38,446 bases of DNA, taken from contig JAFSPA010000018.1 of the NCBI GenBank assembly GCA_017443145.1, positions 1 to 38,446 on the forward strand, read 5' to 3'. Positions within the stretch are counted from its first letter, which is position 1. Each line of letters starts with the position of its first letter. The position numbers and the translations under genes are program-made. Shown in pieces: positions 1 through 6,987 of this stretch. This stretch comes from Paludibacteraceae bacterium. GTDB taxonomy: Bacteria > Bacteroidota > Bacteroidia > Bacteroidales > Paludibacteraceae. The notes beneath the pieces were generated by a model that did no database searches, had not been told where the DNA came from, and saw only the letters and a list, made by a program, of their open reading frames with translations.

Positions 1-115
1 GCCACCGGCCATTCTGATTCGGGCGTCCCCAACGCCCTGCATATGTCGCTACGGAGTTCTATCCGGCCGGTCGGTAGCATCAAAGATGCTGGCAGCCGAA
101 TGAAAACCAACGATT

Positions 116-292
116 ATGAAGAAAGTACTTCTATTGGCAGGGATAGTCGCGATAGCGGCGACCTGCATGGTGAGTTGTAATGTCACCCGAGTGGTGGAGA
201 CGAAGAGTGAGTACTACCAACGCGGGGACACGACTTGCACGATAGTCACCAAGACGGTGGAGTCGTATGACGCGAGTAAGAAGACGTTTTAG
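116..292 (+). CDS. small putative lipoprotein, 58 aa
   Basis: This short ORF begins with a lipoprotein-type signal: two lysines after the start, a hydrophobic stretch of about 14 residues and a lipobox ending MVSC, with the candidate lipidated cysteine near residue 21. The remaining 37 residues are polar and threonine-rich (GDTTCTIVTKTVESYD), suggesting a small periplasm-facing protein. No promoter was recognised. The reading frame upstream (frame 2) closes at 101-103, so this is a separate gene and not the tail of a larger one. I have the impression that similar tiny lipoproteins occur near mobile or ssDNA-phage DNA in Bacteroidetes, but nothing in the window proves it. Function unknown. Confidence 0.5.
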   Translation: MKKVLLLAGIVAIAATCMVSCNVTRVVETKSEYYQRGDTTCTIVTKTVESYDASKKTF

Positions 293-607
293 GAAATCAA
301 AAACGCGGTGGTCGGCCTACACGGCCTTGAGTGTAGTCTCTTAAATCGCGCTCACAAACGAGTTTGCAGCGCGCCTTAATAGCCAACCCCCGCTGACGCA
401 GTCAGCTTACCACCTCACGAAAAAGCGCTATGCTTACAAAAAGTGAAAAACCCATTCGGTTAGATTAGAAGGCAACAACCAAACAGCCGCGAGCGAGGGT
501 CATCGAACGGCCTGAGCGAGCATGAAAGGGCGTTTAGCCGCTCATGAATAAGCGGCGCATAAACGCTAAATTAACTAAAGTATTAACAATTTAAAACCTT
601 AACGAAA
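293..607. other. 315-nt non-coding stretch rich in hairpins
   Basis: No convincing gene lies here. Three inverted repeats are visible. GGCC/GGCC at 314-326 has a competing CTACAC/GTGTAG pairing (317-336). CGCGCT/AGCGCG at 347-373 has an inner CAAA/TTTG stem. A 13-bp stem at 530-566 has a CATGAATA loop and a 3-nt bulge. The heptamer GAGCGAG occurs twice (491-522). No clear Bacteroidota promoter precedes the gene at 608. Confidence 0.5.
530..566. repeat. 13-bp inverted repeat upstream of the 104-aa gene
   Basis: The left arm at 530-542 contains CGTTTAG, the heptamer that recurs at 939, 2674 and 6946. It pairs with 551-566 except for a GCA bulge at 557-559, leaving an 8-nt loop. The hairpin lies 42 nt before the start codon at 608 and has no T-run, so it is more likely a leader structure or repeat remnant than a terminator. 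Confidence 0.4.
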
Positions 608-922
608 ATGAGTAAAGTTGTATTTTTAGATCCCGTTGACCACGTGAGTGGTAAGTTGTCAAAGAAAAGTCGCGTGACGTACTGCTTCAGAGCAGAGAAC
701 GACCGTAAGTACACCCAAATCCGCGGCAAACGTACGACGCCGTACAGTGCGGATGAGTTGGCACGCTTCGACAAGTTCGCGGCTGTGGCACAAGCAACGG
801 CGGCGGTGATGAAGAACCCGACGAGCCTTAACACCGCTCAAACCGAGTTCAAGGCACAGAGCACGTACAAGAAGCTCCGCGATTACGTTTGGCATCGTGA
901 GTGGACCAACTACCAGGGCTAG
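608..922 (+). CDS. conserved-looking basic hypothetical protein, 104 aa
   Basis: The 104-residue product has no signal peptide or membrane segment. It is rich in Lys, Arg and Tyr (for example SGKLSKKSRVTY near residues 14-25 and RGKRTTP near 38-44), and its C-terminal half looks helical, ending in WHREWTNY. High charge and small size would suit a nucleic-acid-binding protein, but no known domain is recognised. I have an uncertain memory of similar short proteins in Bacteroidetes genomes. The ATG at 608 follows an A-rich leader. The stop codon at 920-922 is the loop of a perfect 6-bp hairpin (914-928), and a strong terminator follows at 957, so it is probably a monocistronic unit. Confidence 0.55.
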   Translation: MSKVVFLDPVDHVSGKLSKKSRVTYCFRAENDRKYTQIRGKRTTPYSADELARFDKFAAVAQATAAVMKNPTSLNTAQTEFKAQSTYKKLRDYVWHREWTNYQG

Positions 923-928
923 GCCCTG
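914..928 (+). repeat. hairpin whose loop is the TAG stop codon
   Basis: CAGGGC and GCCCTG flank the TAG stop of the 104-aa gene, giving a 6-bp perfect stem with a 3-nt loop. It may assist termination or protect the 3' end together with the terminator 30 nt downstream. Confidence 0.45.
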
Positions 929-938
929 TAACGTTGAA

Positions 939-952
939 CGTTTAGCGTTTAG
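939..952. repeat. heptad array, CGTTTAG x 2
   Basis: Two perfect tandem copies of CGTTTAG lie between the stop of the 104-aa gene and its terminator. The same word recurs at 2674-2687 and 6946-6987, each time between genes. Confidence 0.7.
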
Positions 953-956
953 CGAC

Positions 957-991
957 AAAAGTGCAGGAAAATACGGTTTTCTGCACTTTTT
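957..991 (+). terminator. intrinsic terminator, AAAGTGCAG/CTGCACTTT family
   Basis: AAAAGTGCAG pairs with CTGCACTTTT across a short GAAAAtacggTTTT centre that also pairs, and a run of seven to eight T follows. It would end the transcript of the 104-aa gene. A near-identical copy stands at 14840-14874. Confidence 0.8.
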
Positions 992-1001
992 TTGTGAAGC
1001 A

Positions 1002-1075
1002 GTATTTCGGCACGCCCCTTCCCCTACGGGGTGGGTTCCCTCCGAAAATACGTTCGCACTAACGTGCCAACTCCA
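1002..1075. other. structured non-coding element, function unknown
   Basis: GTATTTCGG (1002-1010) pairs with CCGAAAATAC (1042-1051) with one bulged A, and encloses a CCCC/GGGG hairpin (1021-1031). A competing pairing is GGCACG (1009-1014) with CGTGCC (1072-1077). It lies after the terminator at 957 and before the promoter at 1135, so it would not be part of either neighbouring mRNA. It could be a small RNA or a repeat remnant. Confidence 0.35.
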
Positions 1076-1134
1076 ACTAAATCGTTAAAAAAACTCAATT
1101 ATACAAGCATAAATTGTTTTTTTTTACCAATTTA

Positions 1135-1166
1135 TTTGGTACTTCCATTTTTTTGTTGTACCTTTG
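1135..1166 (+). promoter_or_regulatory. Bacteroidota promoter for preA and the signalling genes
   Basis: The -33 box TTTG (1135-1138), a 20-nt spacer and the -7 box TACCTTTG (1159-1166) match the primary sigma-factor consensus of the phylum. Transcription would begin roughly 5-10 nt further on, about 35 nt before the start at 1211. No other matching promoter was found before 8423, so it may drive all seven genes. Confidence 0.8.
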
Positions 1167-1210
1167 CGCGTTGAAATATAAGAAAAAAAAACCGAATAAA
1201 GATATATACC

Positions 1211-2680
1211 ATGTTACACATTAATGAAGAGGCGGCTCGCTGCCTGTTATGCGAGAATGCTCCTTGTGGTGCGAAAGTGGCCCGCACTGTTCGTGCGTTG
1301 CGATTTGAGAATTTATGGACAGCCCGTGAGTTGTTTAGTGAGTTGACGGACGCTGAGATAGCAGCGGCTGAGAAAGCGTGTATCCATTACGACAAGCCGA
1401 TACGGATTGCGGAGTTGAAAGCAAAATGTTTAGCGGACGCCTCGCAGCAGGTCGCCGGCAAAGCGACTACCGAAGCACTTCCGAGTCTGGAGCTGAATTT
1501 CTGCGATATGGTGTGCGAGAATCCGTTCTTCTTGGCCAGTTCGGCGGTCTGCACGAACTACGAGATGGTGGCTCGGGCGTTAGAAGCCGGCTGGGCAGGT
1601 GTGTTCTACAAGACCATCAGCAAGCAGGATATCCGCGAGGTGAGTCCGCGTTTTGATGCTATGCGTAAGGAAGGAACGCCGTTTGTGGGCTTCCGGAACA
1701 TGGAGCAGCTTAGCGAGAATCCGTATGAGGTGGACTTTGATATTCTGCATCGGCTGAAAGTGAACTATCCGACCAAGCGTATTATTGCGTCTATCATGGG
1801 CCAGACGGAGGAAGAGTGGATTGAGTTGGCGAAGATGGCAGAGGATGCAGGCTGCGATGCGGTGGAACTGAATTTCTCGTGCCCGCAGATGCGTCTGTCC
1901 GGTCTGGGCTCCGATATAGGTCAGAACAACGAACTGATCCTCCTTTACACATCGATAGTCAGCGCAGCGGTGAAGATTCCTGTTATTCCCAAGATGACGC
2001 CTAACGTGAAGGGTCTGACCAAGCCTGCATTGTCGTGTTTCTTCGGCGGCGCGCACGGCATCAGTGCCATCAACACGATTAAGTCCATCACGATGAGTCA
2101 CGAGGCGGAGGTGAGTGAGAAGAAGACCGTGAGCGGTTATTCGGGCAAGGCGGTTAAGCCTATCGCGCTGCGTATGATATACGAGATGACAGGTAATCCG
2201 ATTCTGCATAAGGCCGGTATCGAGAAGCACATGGATATAAGCGGTATCGGCGGTATCGAGACCTGGCGCGATGCGTTGGAGTTCATCCAGCTCGGTTGCC
2301 GCAATGTACAGGTGTGCACGTCTGTGATGCAATACGGATACCGGATTATCGACGACCTGATTTTAGGTCTGCAGCACTATATGGCAGAGCGCGGCATTGT
2401 AGAGCTCAAGAAACTCGTAGGCGAGGAGCTGAAGAATATCGTGCTGCCGCACGACTTGGACCGCGAGACGATGGTGTTCCCGAAAGTGGACAGAGAGAAA
2501 TGTATCGGCTGTGGTCGATGCTATATATCCTGCTGGGACGGAGGTCACCAGGCGATTGAGTTTGGTGAGGACCGCAAGCCGAAGATTATCGGCCAGAAGT
2601 GCGTAGGATGCCACTTATGCCGACTTGTTTGTCCGACAGGGGCAATGGGCATGGCGAAGAGAATGGCGAAGAGGGTTTAG
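1211..2680 (+). CDS. preA: PreA-like dihydropyrimidine dehydrogenase (dihydroorotate dehydrogenase family), 489 aa
   Basis: The family reduces uracil or thymine to the dihydro form (or the reverse) with FMN and iron-sulfur clusters. The centre (about residues 95-400) is a DHODH-type TIM barrel with NFSCPQMR followed by GSDIGQ, the PreA-type active-site loop. The C terminus carries two ferredoxin motifs, C431/434/437/441 and C464/467/470/474, both CxxCxxCxxxC. Three N-terminal cysteines (11, 14, 19) recall the cluster-binding N-terminal region of the partner subunit PreT and of eukaryotic DPD, so this may be a partial fusion. No preT gene is visible. It lies 10 nt before the SpoIIE gene. Its TAG stop sits in a GTTTAG heptad, and the last codons duplicate MAKR. 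Exact substrate is inferred. Confidence 0.85.
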   Translation: MLHINEEAARCLLCENAPCGAKVARTVRALRFENLWTARELFSELTDAEIAAAEKACIHYDKPIRIAELKAKCLADASQQVAGKATTEALPSLELNFCDMVCENPFFLASSAVCTNYEMVARALEAGWAGVFYKTISKQDIREVSPRFDAMRKEGTPFVGFRNMEQLSENPYEVDFDILHRLKVNYPTKRIIASIMGQTEEEWIELAKMAEDAGCDAVELNFSCPQMRLSGLGSDIGQNNELILLYTSIVSAAVKIPVIPKMTPNVKGLTKPALSCFFGGAHGISAINTIKSITMSHEAEVSEKKTVSGYSGKAVKPIALRMIYEMTGNPILHKAGIEKHMDISGIGGIETWRDALEFIQLGCRNVQVCTSVMQYGYRIIDDLILGLQHYMAERGIVELKKLVGEELKNIVLPHDLDRETMVFPKVDREKCIGCGRCYISCWDGGHQAIEFGEDRKPKIIGQKCVGCHLCRLVCPTGAMGMAKRMAKRV

Positions 2681-2687
2681 CGTTTAG
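2674..2687. repeat. heptad array GGTTTAG-CGTTTAG at a gene junction
   Basis: Two heptads fill the preA/SpoIIE junction. The first supplies the preA stop codon (2678-2680), and the next gene starts 3 nt after the second. Compare the longer array at 6946-6987. Confidence 0.7.
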
Positions 2688-2690
2688 TGG

Positions 2691-4763
2691 ATGAAAGACA
2701 AAAAGAAGATATTGCCGAAGTCGCGCAGCGGCTTGTGGATACTAATAGTGGCGGCAGTGATATTAGAAGGCACGGCCTGTGTGCAGTATTTCTACACGCG
2801 CCATGTATTAGAGAAGGCGGCAGAAGAGAATGCGCAGAAGGAGTTGCGCCGTGCGGAGTTAGAGATACGTACGCACACGATTGAGATGGAGACGGCAGCG
2901 CAGATGCTGGCTATGTTAGCCGAGAAGCATGTGGACTGTCCGGATTCGATTTTTGCAGCCACGCGCTCGATAGTGGGGGCGCTGGAGAACACCAGTAGCG
3001 TCGCCGTCGCCTATGTGCCTGGGTACTTTAAGGGTAAGCCGTTCTTCGAGGCGTGCAGTAGCCGTATCTCCGAGGACAGTATCTACACCCGTCAGATAGG
3101 CAGCGCGGAGCATGACTACACACAGATGGAGTGGTTCCAGAACGGATTGCGCATAGACAGCTGCTGGTGGTGCGAGCCGTACTTGGACGATTCGGGTTCG
3201 CGCACGTTCGTGGTGAGCTGCTCGCATCCTGTGCGCAACAGCAAAGGCGACGTGGTGGCAGTCGTGTGTGTGGACCTATCGCTCGGGTACCTGCAGAATA
3301 TGTCGGAGTACTTGCAAGTGTATGAGGGCAGTTTCTACTCGATTACCTCGGAGTCCGGCGAAACGATTGTGCCGATAGGCGATACCATACCCGGCCGCAA
3401 GTACCGCACGTTTGACCGCGAGATAGACGATACGGGTTGGCATATTGCGATTGTTATTCCGGACGATGTCATCTACGCAGACTTGCGTAGGGTGGGGTTG
3501 ATTGTGTCGCTGATGATGCTGTTAGGTCTGATGGTGCTGCTGTTCATCATATACCGCGCGGCGCAGAATCTGATTCGTGTTGTTAATCTGAGCAACCGTC
3601 AGGAGCGTATGGAGAGCGAGTTGAATATAGCTCGTGGCATCCAGATGGCGATGCTGCCGACACGTTTTCCGCCGTTTGACGATGTGCCCAACCTCAGTGC
3701 GTACGGAGTGGTTATTCCTGCCAAGGAGGTAGGAGGCGACCTGTTCGATTTCTATCTGCGCGAGAACAAGCTCTTTTTCTGCATCGGTGACGTGAGCGGC
3801 AAGGGTGTTCCGGCATCGTTAGTGATGGCGATGACACGCTCGCTCTTCCGCAGTTTCACATCCTACTTGGACAGTCCGGCGCAGGTGGTGACGCAGATGA
3901 ATAACTCGCTTAGCGGCGAGGGTAATGACCAGAATATGTTCGTCACGCTCTTCCTCGGTATCTTAGAGCTGAACACGGGGAAGCTGCGTTACTGCAACGC
4001 AGGTCATGATGAGCCAATAAAAGTCGAAAGTCAAAAGTCAAAAGTCGAAAGCATCCCCTGCAAGGCGAACTTGCCGTTGGGCGTGATGGCGGATTATCCG
4101 TACGAAGAGCAGATGACGCAGTTGGCGGTAGGGGACACACTGTTCCTTTACACCGACGGTCTGACGGAAGCGGAGGACAGTAACCATGCGTTGTTCGGAT
4201 TGGAGCGTATCACGGAGCGGTTACAGACGACGAGTGACGGGTTACAGGAACCGCGAACGATGATAGCGGATATGCAAGAAGCAGTGCATGCTTTTGTCGG
4301 TCAAGCGCAGCAGAGCGACGACCTGACGATGTTCGCAGTGCGGTTCAACTCCAAGCGACTGACGCCGACCAATCACCACTCGCTGGTGATGCGCAACGAT
4401 ATACAGCAGATTCCTACACTCGCCGAGTGGATTGATTCGCTGGACCTGCCGCAGGAGTTGAATATGCCGATTAACTTGGCGTTAGAGGAGGCGGTGAGCA
4501 ATGTGATGCTCTATGCCTATCCGGGTAGTAGCGGCCAAGTGCTGGTGGAGGCAGAACACTCTGCCGAGCAGATAACGTTCACCATCAGCGACTCGGGAAT
4601 ACCCTTTGACCCGACGGCACAGACCGAACCGGACCTGACGCTGTCAGCCGAAGAGCGACCGATAGGCGGACTGGGAATACATCTGGTGCGACAGATTATG
4701 GACTCGATACACTATGAGCGTAAGGACAACAGAAATATCTTAACATTGACTAAAAAACTATAG
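2691..4763 (+). CDS. membrane sensor SpoIIE/RsbU-type phosphatase fused to RsbW-type kinase domain, 690 aa
   Basis: Domain order: membrane helix (about 14-30), extracytoplasmic Cache-like sensor (31-263, with WFQ at 148-150 and WCEPYLDD at 160-167), second helix (267-288), coiled linker, PP2C/SpoIIE phosphatase (about 310-552) and a GHKL anti-sigma-type ATPase (about 565-690). Phosphatase metal ligands are visible in GGDLFDF (348-354), GDVSGKG (366-372), YTDG (487-490) and SDDLT (542-546). The ATPase shows ALEEAVSN (597-604), DSGIPFDP (634-641) and GGLGIHLVR (659-667). Such proteins dephosphorylate and phosphorylate a STAS partner, freeing or trapping a sigma factor or another target. That partner follows 3 nt downstream. 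A 28-bp heptad array encodes residues about 444-454, inside the phosphatase domain. Confidence 0.9.
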   Translation: MKDKKKILPKSRSGLWILIVAAVILEGTACVQYFYTRHVLEKAAEENAQKELRRAELEIRTHTIEMETAAQMLAMLAEKHVDCPDSIFAATRSIVGALENTSSVAVAYVPGYFKGKPFFEACSSRISEDSIYTRQIGSAEHDYTQMEWFQNGLRIDSCWWCEPYLDDSGSRTFVVSCSHPVRNSKGDVVAVVCVDLSLGYLQNMSEYLQVYEGSFYSITSESGETIVPIGDTIPGRKYRTFDREIDDTGWHIAIVIPDDVIYADLRRVGLIVSLMMLLGLMVLLFIIYRAAQNLIRVVNLSNRQERMESELNIARGIQMAMLPTRFPPFDDVPNLSAYGVVIPAKEVGGDLFDFYLRENKLFFCIGDVSGKGVPASLVMAMTRSLFRSFTSYLDSPAQVVTQMNNSLSGEGNDQNMFVTLFLGILELNTGKLRYCNAGHDEPIKVESQKSKVESIPCKANLPLGVMADYPYEEQMTQLAVGDTLFLYTDGLTEAEDSNHALFGLERITERLQTTSDGLQEPRTMIADMQEAVHAFVGQAQQSDDLTMFAVRFNSKRLTPTNHHSLVMRNDIQQIPTLAEWIDSLDLPQELNMPINLALEEAVSNVMLYAYPGSSGQVLVEAEHSAEQITFTISDSGIPFDPTAQTEPDLTLSAEERPIGGLGIHLVRQIMDSIHYERKDNRNILTLTKKL
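4020..4047. repeat. 4 x 7-bp heptad array inside the SpoIIE gene (AAAGTCR)
   Basis: AAAGTCG, AAAGTCA, AAAGTCA and AAAGTCG follow in tandem without gaps. The frame stays open and they encode the stretch KVESQKSKVES. Because 28 is not a multiple of 3, gain or loss of single units would shift the frame. Confidence 0.85.
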
Positions 4764-4766
4764 TAT

Positions 4767-5069
4767 ATGAACATCAAGATTGAACAAGAGGACAACACTA
4801 TCGTTGCTCGTTTAGCGGGCCGTTTGGACACGGCAGCAGCAGCAGAGATAACGCCGGATATCCAGGCGTTGGCTGAACAGGCAGATAAGCATATCGTGCT
4901 GGACTGCAGCGAGTTGGCGTATATATCGTCATCGGGCTTGCGTCTGTTCCTGACCCTGCGTAAAGAGTCTGCTGCCAAGAGCGGCAAGCTGCAGGTGAGA
5001 GCTATCAATGCCGACATTAGGCAAGTGTTTATGATGACGGGCTTCATCAGTCTGTTTGAGATTATCTGA
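4767..5069 (+). CDS. STAS-domain anti-sigma factor antagonist (RsbV/SpoIIAA-like), 100 aa
   Basis: The whole protein is one STAS domain. The motif YISSSGLR (52-59) aligns with the phosphorylation loop of RsbV and SpoIIAA, and Ser55 corresponds to the phosphorylated serine of RsbV. By analogy the fused kinase domain of the upstream protein phosphorylates it and the SpoIIE domain removes the phosphate, setting how much free STAS protein can bind the kinase or another partner. The gene starts 3 nt after the phosphatase stop and ends 2 nt before the alarmone synthetase, so the three are almost certainly translated from one mRNA. Cytosolic. The final target (sigma factor or other) is not in the window. 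Confidence 0.9.
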   Translation: MNIKIEQEDNTIVARLAGRLDTAAAAEITPDIQALAEQADKHIVLDCSELAYISSSGLRLFLTLRKESAAKSGKLQVRAINADIRQVFMMTGFISLFEII

Positions 5070-5071
5070 TT

Positions 5072-6109
5072 ATGGACCTGCACAGCGAAATGATATTGGA
5101 CGAGTACCGCTCGGCGCTACCTGTGTTCGCGAAGATGCAAGGCGAAGTGATGCAGCGTCTTCACGAAGCCTTGGCCAAGAACGGCATTATCGTCACGGCT
5201 ATTGATTCGCGTATCAAGACCGAAGAGAGTCTGGCGGGTAAGTTGGCGCTGAAGGGTGCTAAGTACGCGACGCTAAGCGACATTACGGATATCCTCGGAG
5301 CGCGTATCATCACGTTCTATACGGACGATGTGGACCGCATAGCGGCGATGGCGGAGCAACTGTTTGAAGTGGACTGGACCAACTCCGTGGACAAGCGCAA
5401 GTTGCATGAGCTCGACAGTTTCGGCTATAACTCGCTGCACTATATCTGCCGTCTTCCGGGATACGACTACCGGTTTGAGTTGCAGCTGCGCACGACCTTA
5501 CAACACGCCTGGGCAGCCATCAATCACGATATCGGCTACAAGACGGGTGTGGAGATACCGCATGAGTACTTGCGCCGTATTAACCGTTTGGCAGGTATAT
5601 TGGAGTTGGCGGACGATGAGTTCAGTCGTATCCGGACAGAGATAACGGACTACCGTCGTCGCGTACAACAGCTCGTTAAGAACGGCAAGTTGGACGATGT
5701 GATGCTGGACGGTGACACATTCCGCAGTTACCTCGAGGCGCGTCCGCTCGACAGGCTCAATAAGCGTATCGCCGCTATCAACCAGGCGGAGATACAGGAG
5801 GTGCCGCTTGTGCGCTACCTGCGTGTGCTCAAGGCGCTGGAGTGCAACACCTTAGGCGATGTGAACCGACTTATCCGACAGTACGAAGAGGCCGCTTACC
5901 GTCTGGCACGACACCAATTGGGTAACACGGACTTGGATATTATCTCGTCGGCTGTGGGACTGCAGAATATATGCATCGTGTGCATTCTCAGTCAAGGAGG
6001 CGGCAAGATGGGATTGCTGCGGCTGTTCAATACGCTGAACGGTCACAACTCGCAGAACGAGGAACTGGCACAAATGACTTACGAACAAGCAAAATCATTA
6101 CAACTATGA
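5072..6109 (+). CDS. RelA/SpoT-domain (p)ppGpp synthetase-like protein, 345 aa
   Basis: The family transfers pyrophosphate from ATP to GDP/GTP or, in toxic relatives, to adenine nucleotides or tRNA. Residues about 40-165 form the synthetase domain: DILGARI (73-79) holds the catalytic Asp, FGYNSLHYI (117-125) the nucleotide-binding Tyr, ELQLRT (136-141) the catalytic Glu, and HAWAAINHDIGYK (145-157) the closing motif. The Arg common in GYRSLH is Asn here. The remaining 180 residues are a mostly helical tail. There is no HD, TGS or ACT domain, so this is a single-function synthetase, longer than typical small alarmone synthetases. Translation is tied to the STAS gene (2-nt gap) and to the kinase gene (ATGA overlap). 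A separate HD hydrolase lies 0.9 kb downstream. Confidence 0.85.
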   Translation: MDLHSEMILDEYRSALPVFAKMQGEVMQRLHEALAKNGIIVTAIDSRIKTEESLAGKLALKGAKYATLSDITDILGARIITFYTDDVDRIAAMAEQLFEVDWTNSVDKRKLHELDSFGYNSLHYICRLPGYDYRFELQLRTTLQHAWAAINHDIGYKTGVEIPHEYLRRINRLAGILELADDEFSRIRTEITDYRRRVQQLVKNGKLDDVMLDGDTFRSYLEARPLDRLNKRIAAINQAEIQEVPLVRYLRVLKALECNTLGDVNRLIRQYEEAAYRLARHQLGNTDLDIISSAVGLQNICIVCILSQGGGKMGLLRLFNTLNGHNSQNEELAQMTYEQAKSLQL

Positions 6110-6945
6110 CACCGATAAAGATTGATTTGAACGACTACGTCCGCACCGGCGAAGGTGCTAATGGCGACAGTTATAACCACAAGACCGATCCGTCGATTAT
6201 GCTGAAGATGTACTTCCGCAATTTCGAGGCGGCGCAGTTGGAGCTCGAGTTGGCGCAGAAAGTGTATGAGATGGGTATTCCAACTCCCGAGCCCGGCGAT
6301 CTGGTAACGGATGGCGAGCGGTTGGGTATTCGTTTCCGCCGTATAGAGGGCAAGAAATCCTATTCTCGCGCTTGTGGTGACGACCCGGAGCACACGGAGG
6401 AGTATGCGCGCGAGTTTGCACAGCTGTGCAAGAAGTTGCATGCTACACATGTGGACACGACGCAGTTCGAGTGCGTCAAAGACCGGCTGTATAAGATGCT
6501 GGCCGATAATCCGTTCTTCACCGACGAGCAGAAAGCGAAGATTCACGCTTTCATCGCCGCCGCACCGGACTGCGACACCGCTATTCACGGCGACTTACAG
6601 TTCAGTAACGGAATCTTCACCGAGCAGAACGGAGTCCGCACGCCGTACTTCATCGACTTGGGCGATTTCTGCTACGGCTATCCGATGTTCGATATCGGCA
6701 TGGTCTATCTGTGCTGCTGCCTCAATAACGAGGAGTGGACGATGATGCAGTACCATATGTCCAACGCCACCGCAGCGCGCTTCTGGGACGCTTTCGCAGC
6801 GGAGTACTTTGGTCCTAATGCAAACATGGACGAAGTGATGAAAGAGGTGAAGATTTATGCCGGGTTAAAGACACTTATCATCGAGCGCGATACCCATCGT
6901 CCGATGCCTGAATTCCGTGCAATGCTCGAAGGAACGGTGTATTAG
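6106..6945 (+). CDS. aminoglycoside-phosphotransferase-like kinase, 279 aa
   Basis: This is a small APH/choline-kinase-fold protein. It has the catalytic loop HGDLQFSN (161-168, with Asp163 as base and Asn168) and the metal-binding DLGD (184-187). An Ala/Lys region near 31-35 (IMLKMY) supplies the ATP lysine. It resembles the paralogous phosphotransferase family TIGR02172, first described in Fibrobacter, whose substrates are unknown. The start chosen is the ATG of the ATGA overlap with the synthetase stop; the frame is open further upstream, but only inside the synthetase gene. Lying between an alarmone synthetase and a hydrolase, it may act on a small-molecule signal or a protein. Antibiotic resistance is not implied. 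Confidence 0.8.
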   Translation: MTPIKIDLNDYVRTGEGANGDSYNHKTDPSIMLKMYFRNFEAAQLELELAQKVYEMGIPTPEPGDLVTDGERLGIRFRRIEGKKSYSRACGDDPEHTEEYAREFAQLCKKLHATHVDTTQFECVKDRLYKMLADNPFFTDEQKAKIHAFIAAAPDCDTAIHGDLQFSNGIFTEQNGVRTPYFIDLGDFCYGYPMFDIGMVYLCCCLNNEEWTMMQYHMSNATAARFWDAFAAEYFGPNANMDEVMKEVKIYAGLKTLIIERDTHRPMPEFRAMLEGTVY

Positions 6946-6987
6946 CGTTTAGAGTTTAGGGTTTAGCGTTTAGGGTTTAGAGTTTAT
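6946..6987. repeat. heptad array (NGTTTAG x 5 plus a sixth degenerate unit) filling an intergenic gap
   Basis: The units CGTTTAG, AGTTTAG, GGTTTAG, CGTTTAG and GGTTTAG run without interruption into AGTTTAT. The 40-nt gap between the kinase stop (6945) and the next ATG (6986) is nothing but this array, and the ATG is made by the last, altered unit. Confidence 0.9.

Noticed and set aside
1..180. Open frame from the window edge ending at TAA (178-180)
   Set aside because: Sixty open codons at this GC are not rare, the composition (HSDSGVPN..., GRDSRDSGD) shows no domain, and it overlaps the better-supported lipoprotein gene in another frame.
1580..2332. 250-codon ORF on the minus strand opposite preA
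   Set aside because: It is the antisense shadow of a clearly conserved gene, with a His/Arg/Leu-rich composition typical of such shadows.
5971..6105. 45-codon N-terminal extension of the APH-like kinase
   Set aside because: It lies fully inside the synthetase gene; the ATGA overlap start at 6106 leads straight into the kinase fold.
6106..6945. Aminoglycoside resistance gene
   Set aside because: The fold is shared by many kinases of other substrates, and the alarmone-gene setting does not point to antibiotic modification.
6946..6987. Telomere-like TTTAGGG repeat
   Set aside because: The first base of each heptad varies (C, A, G) and the array fills a short operon gap; nothing suggests a chromosome end.
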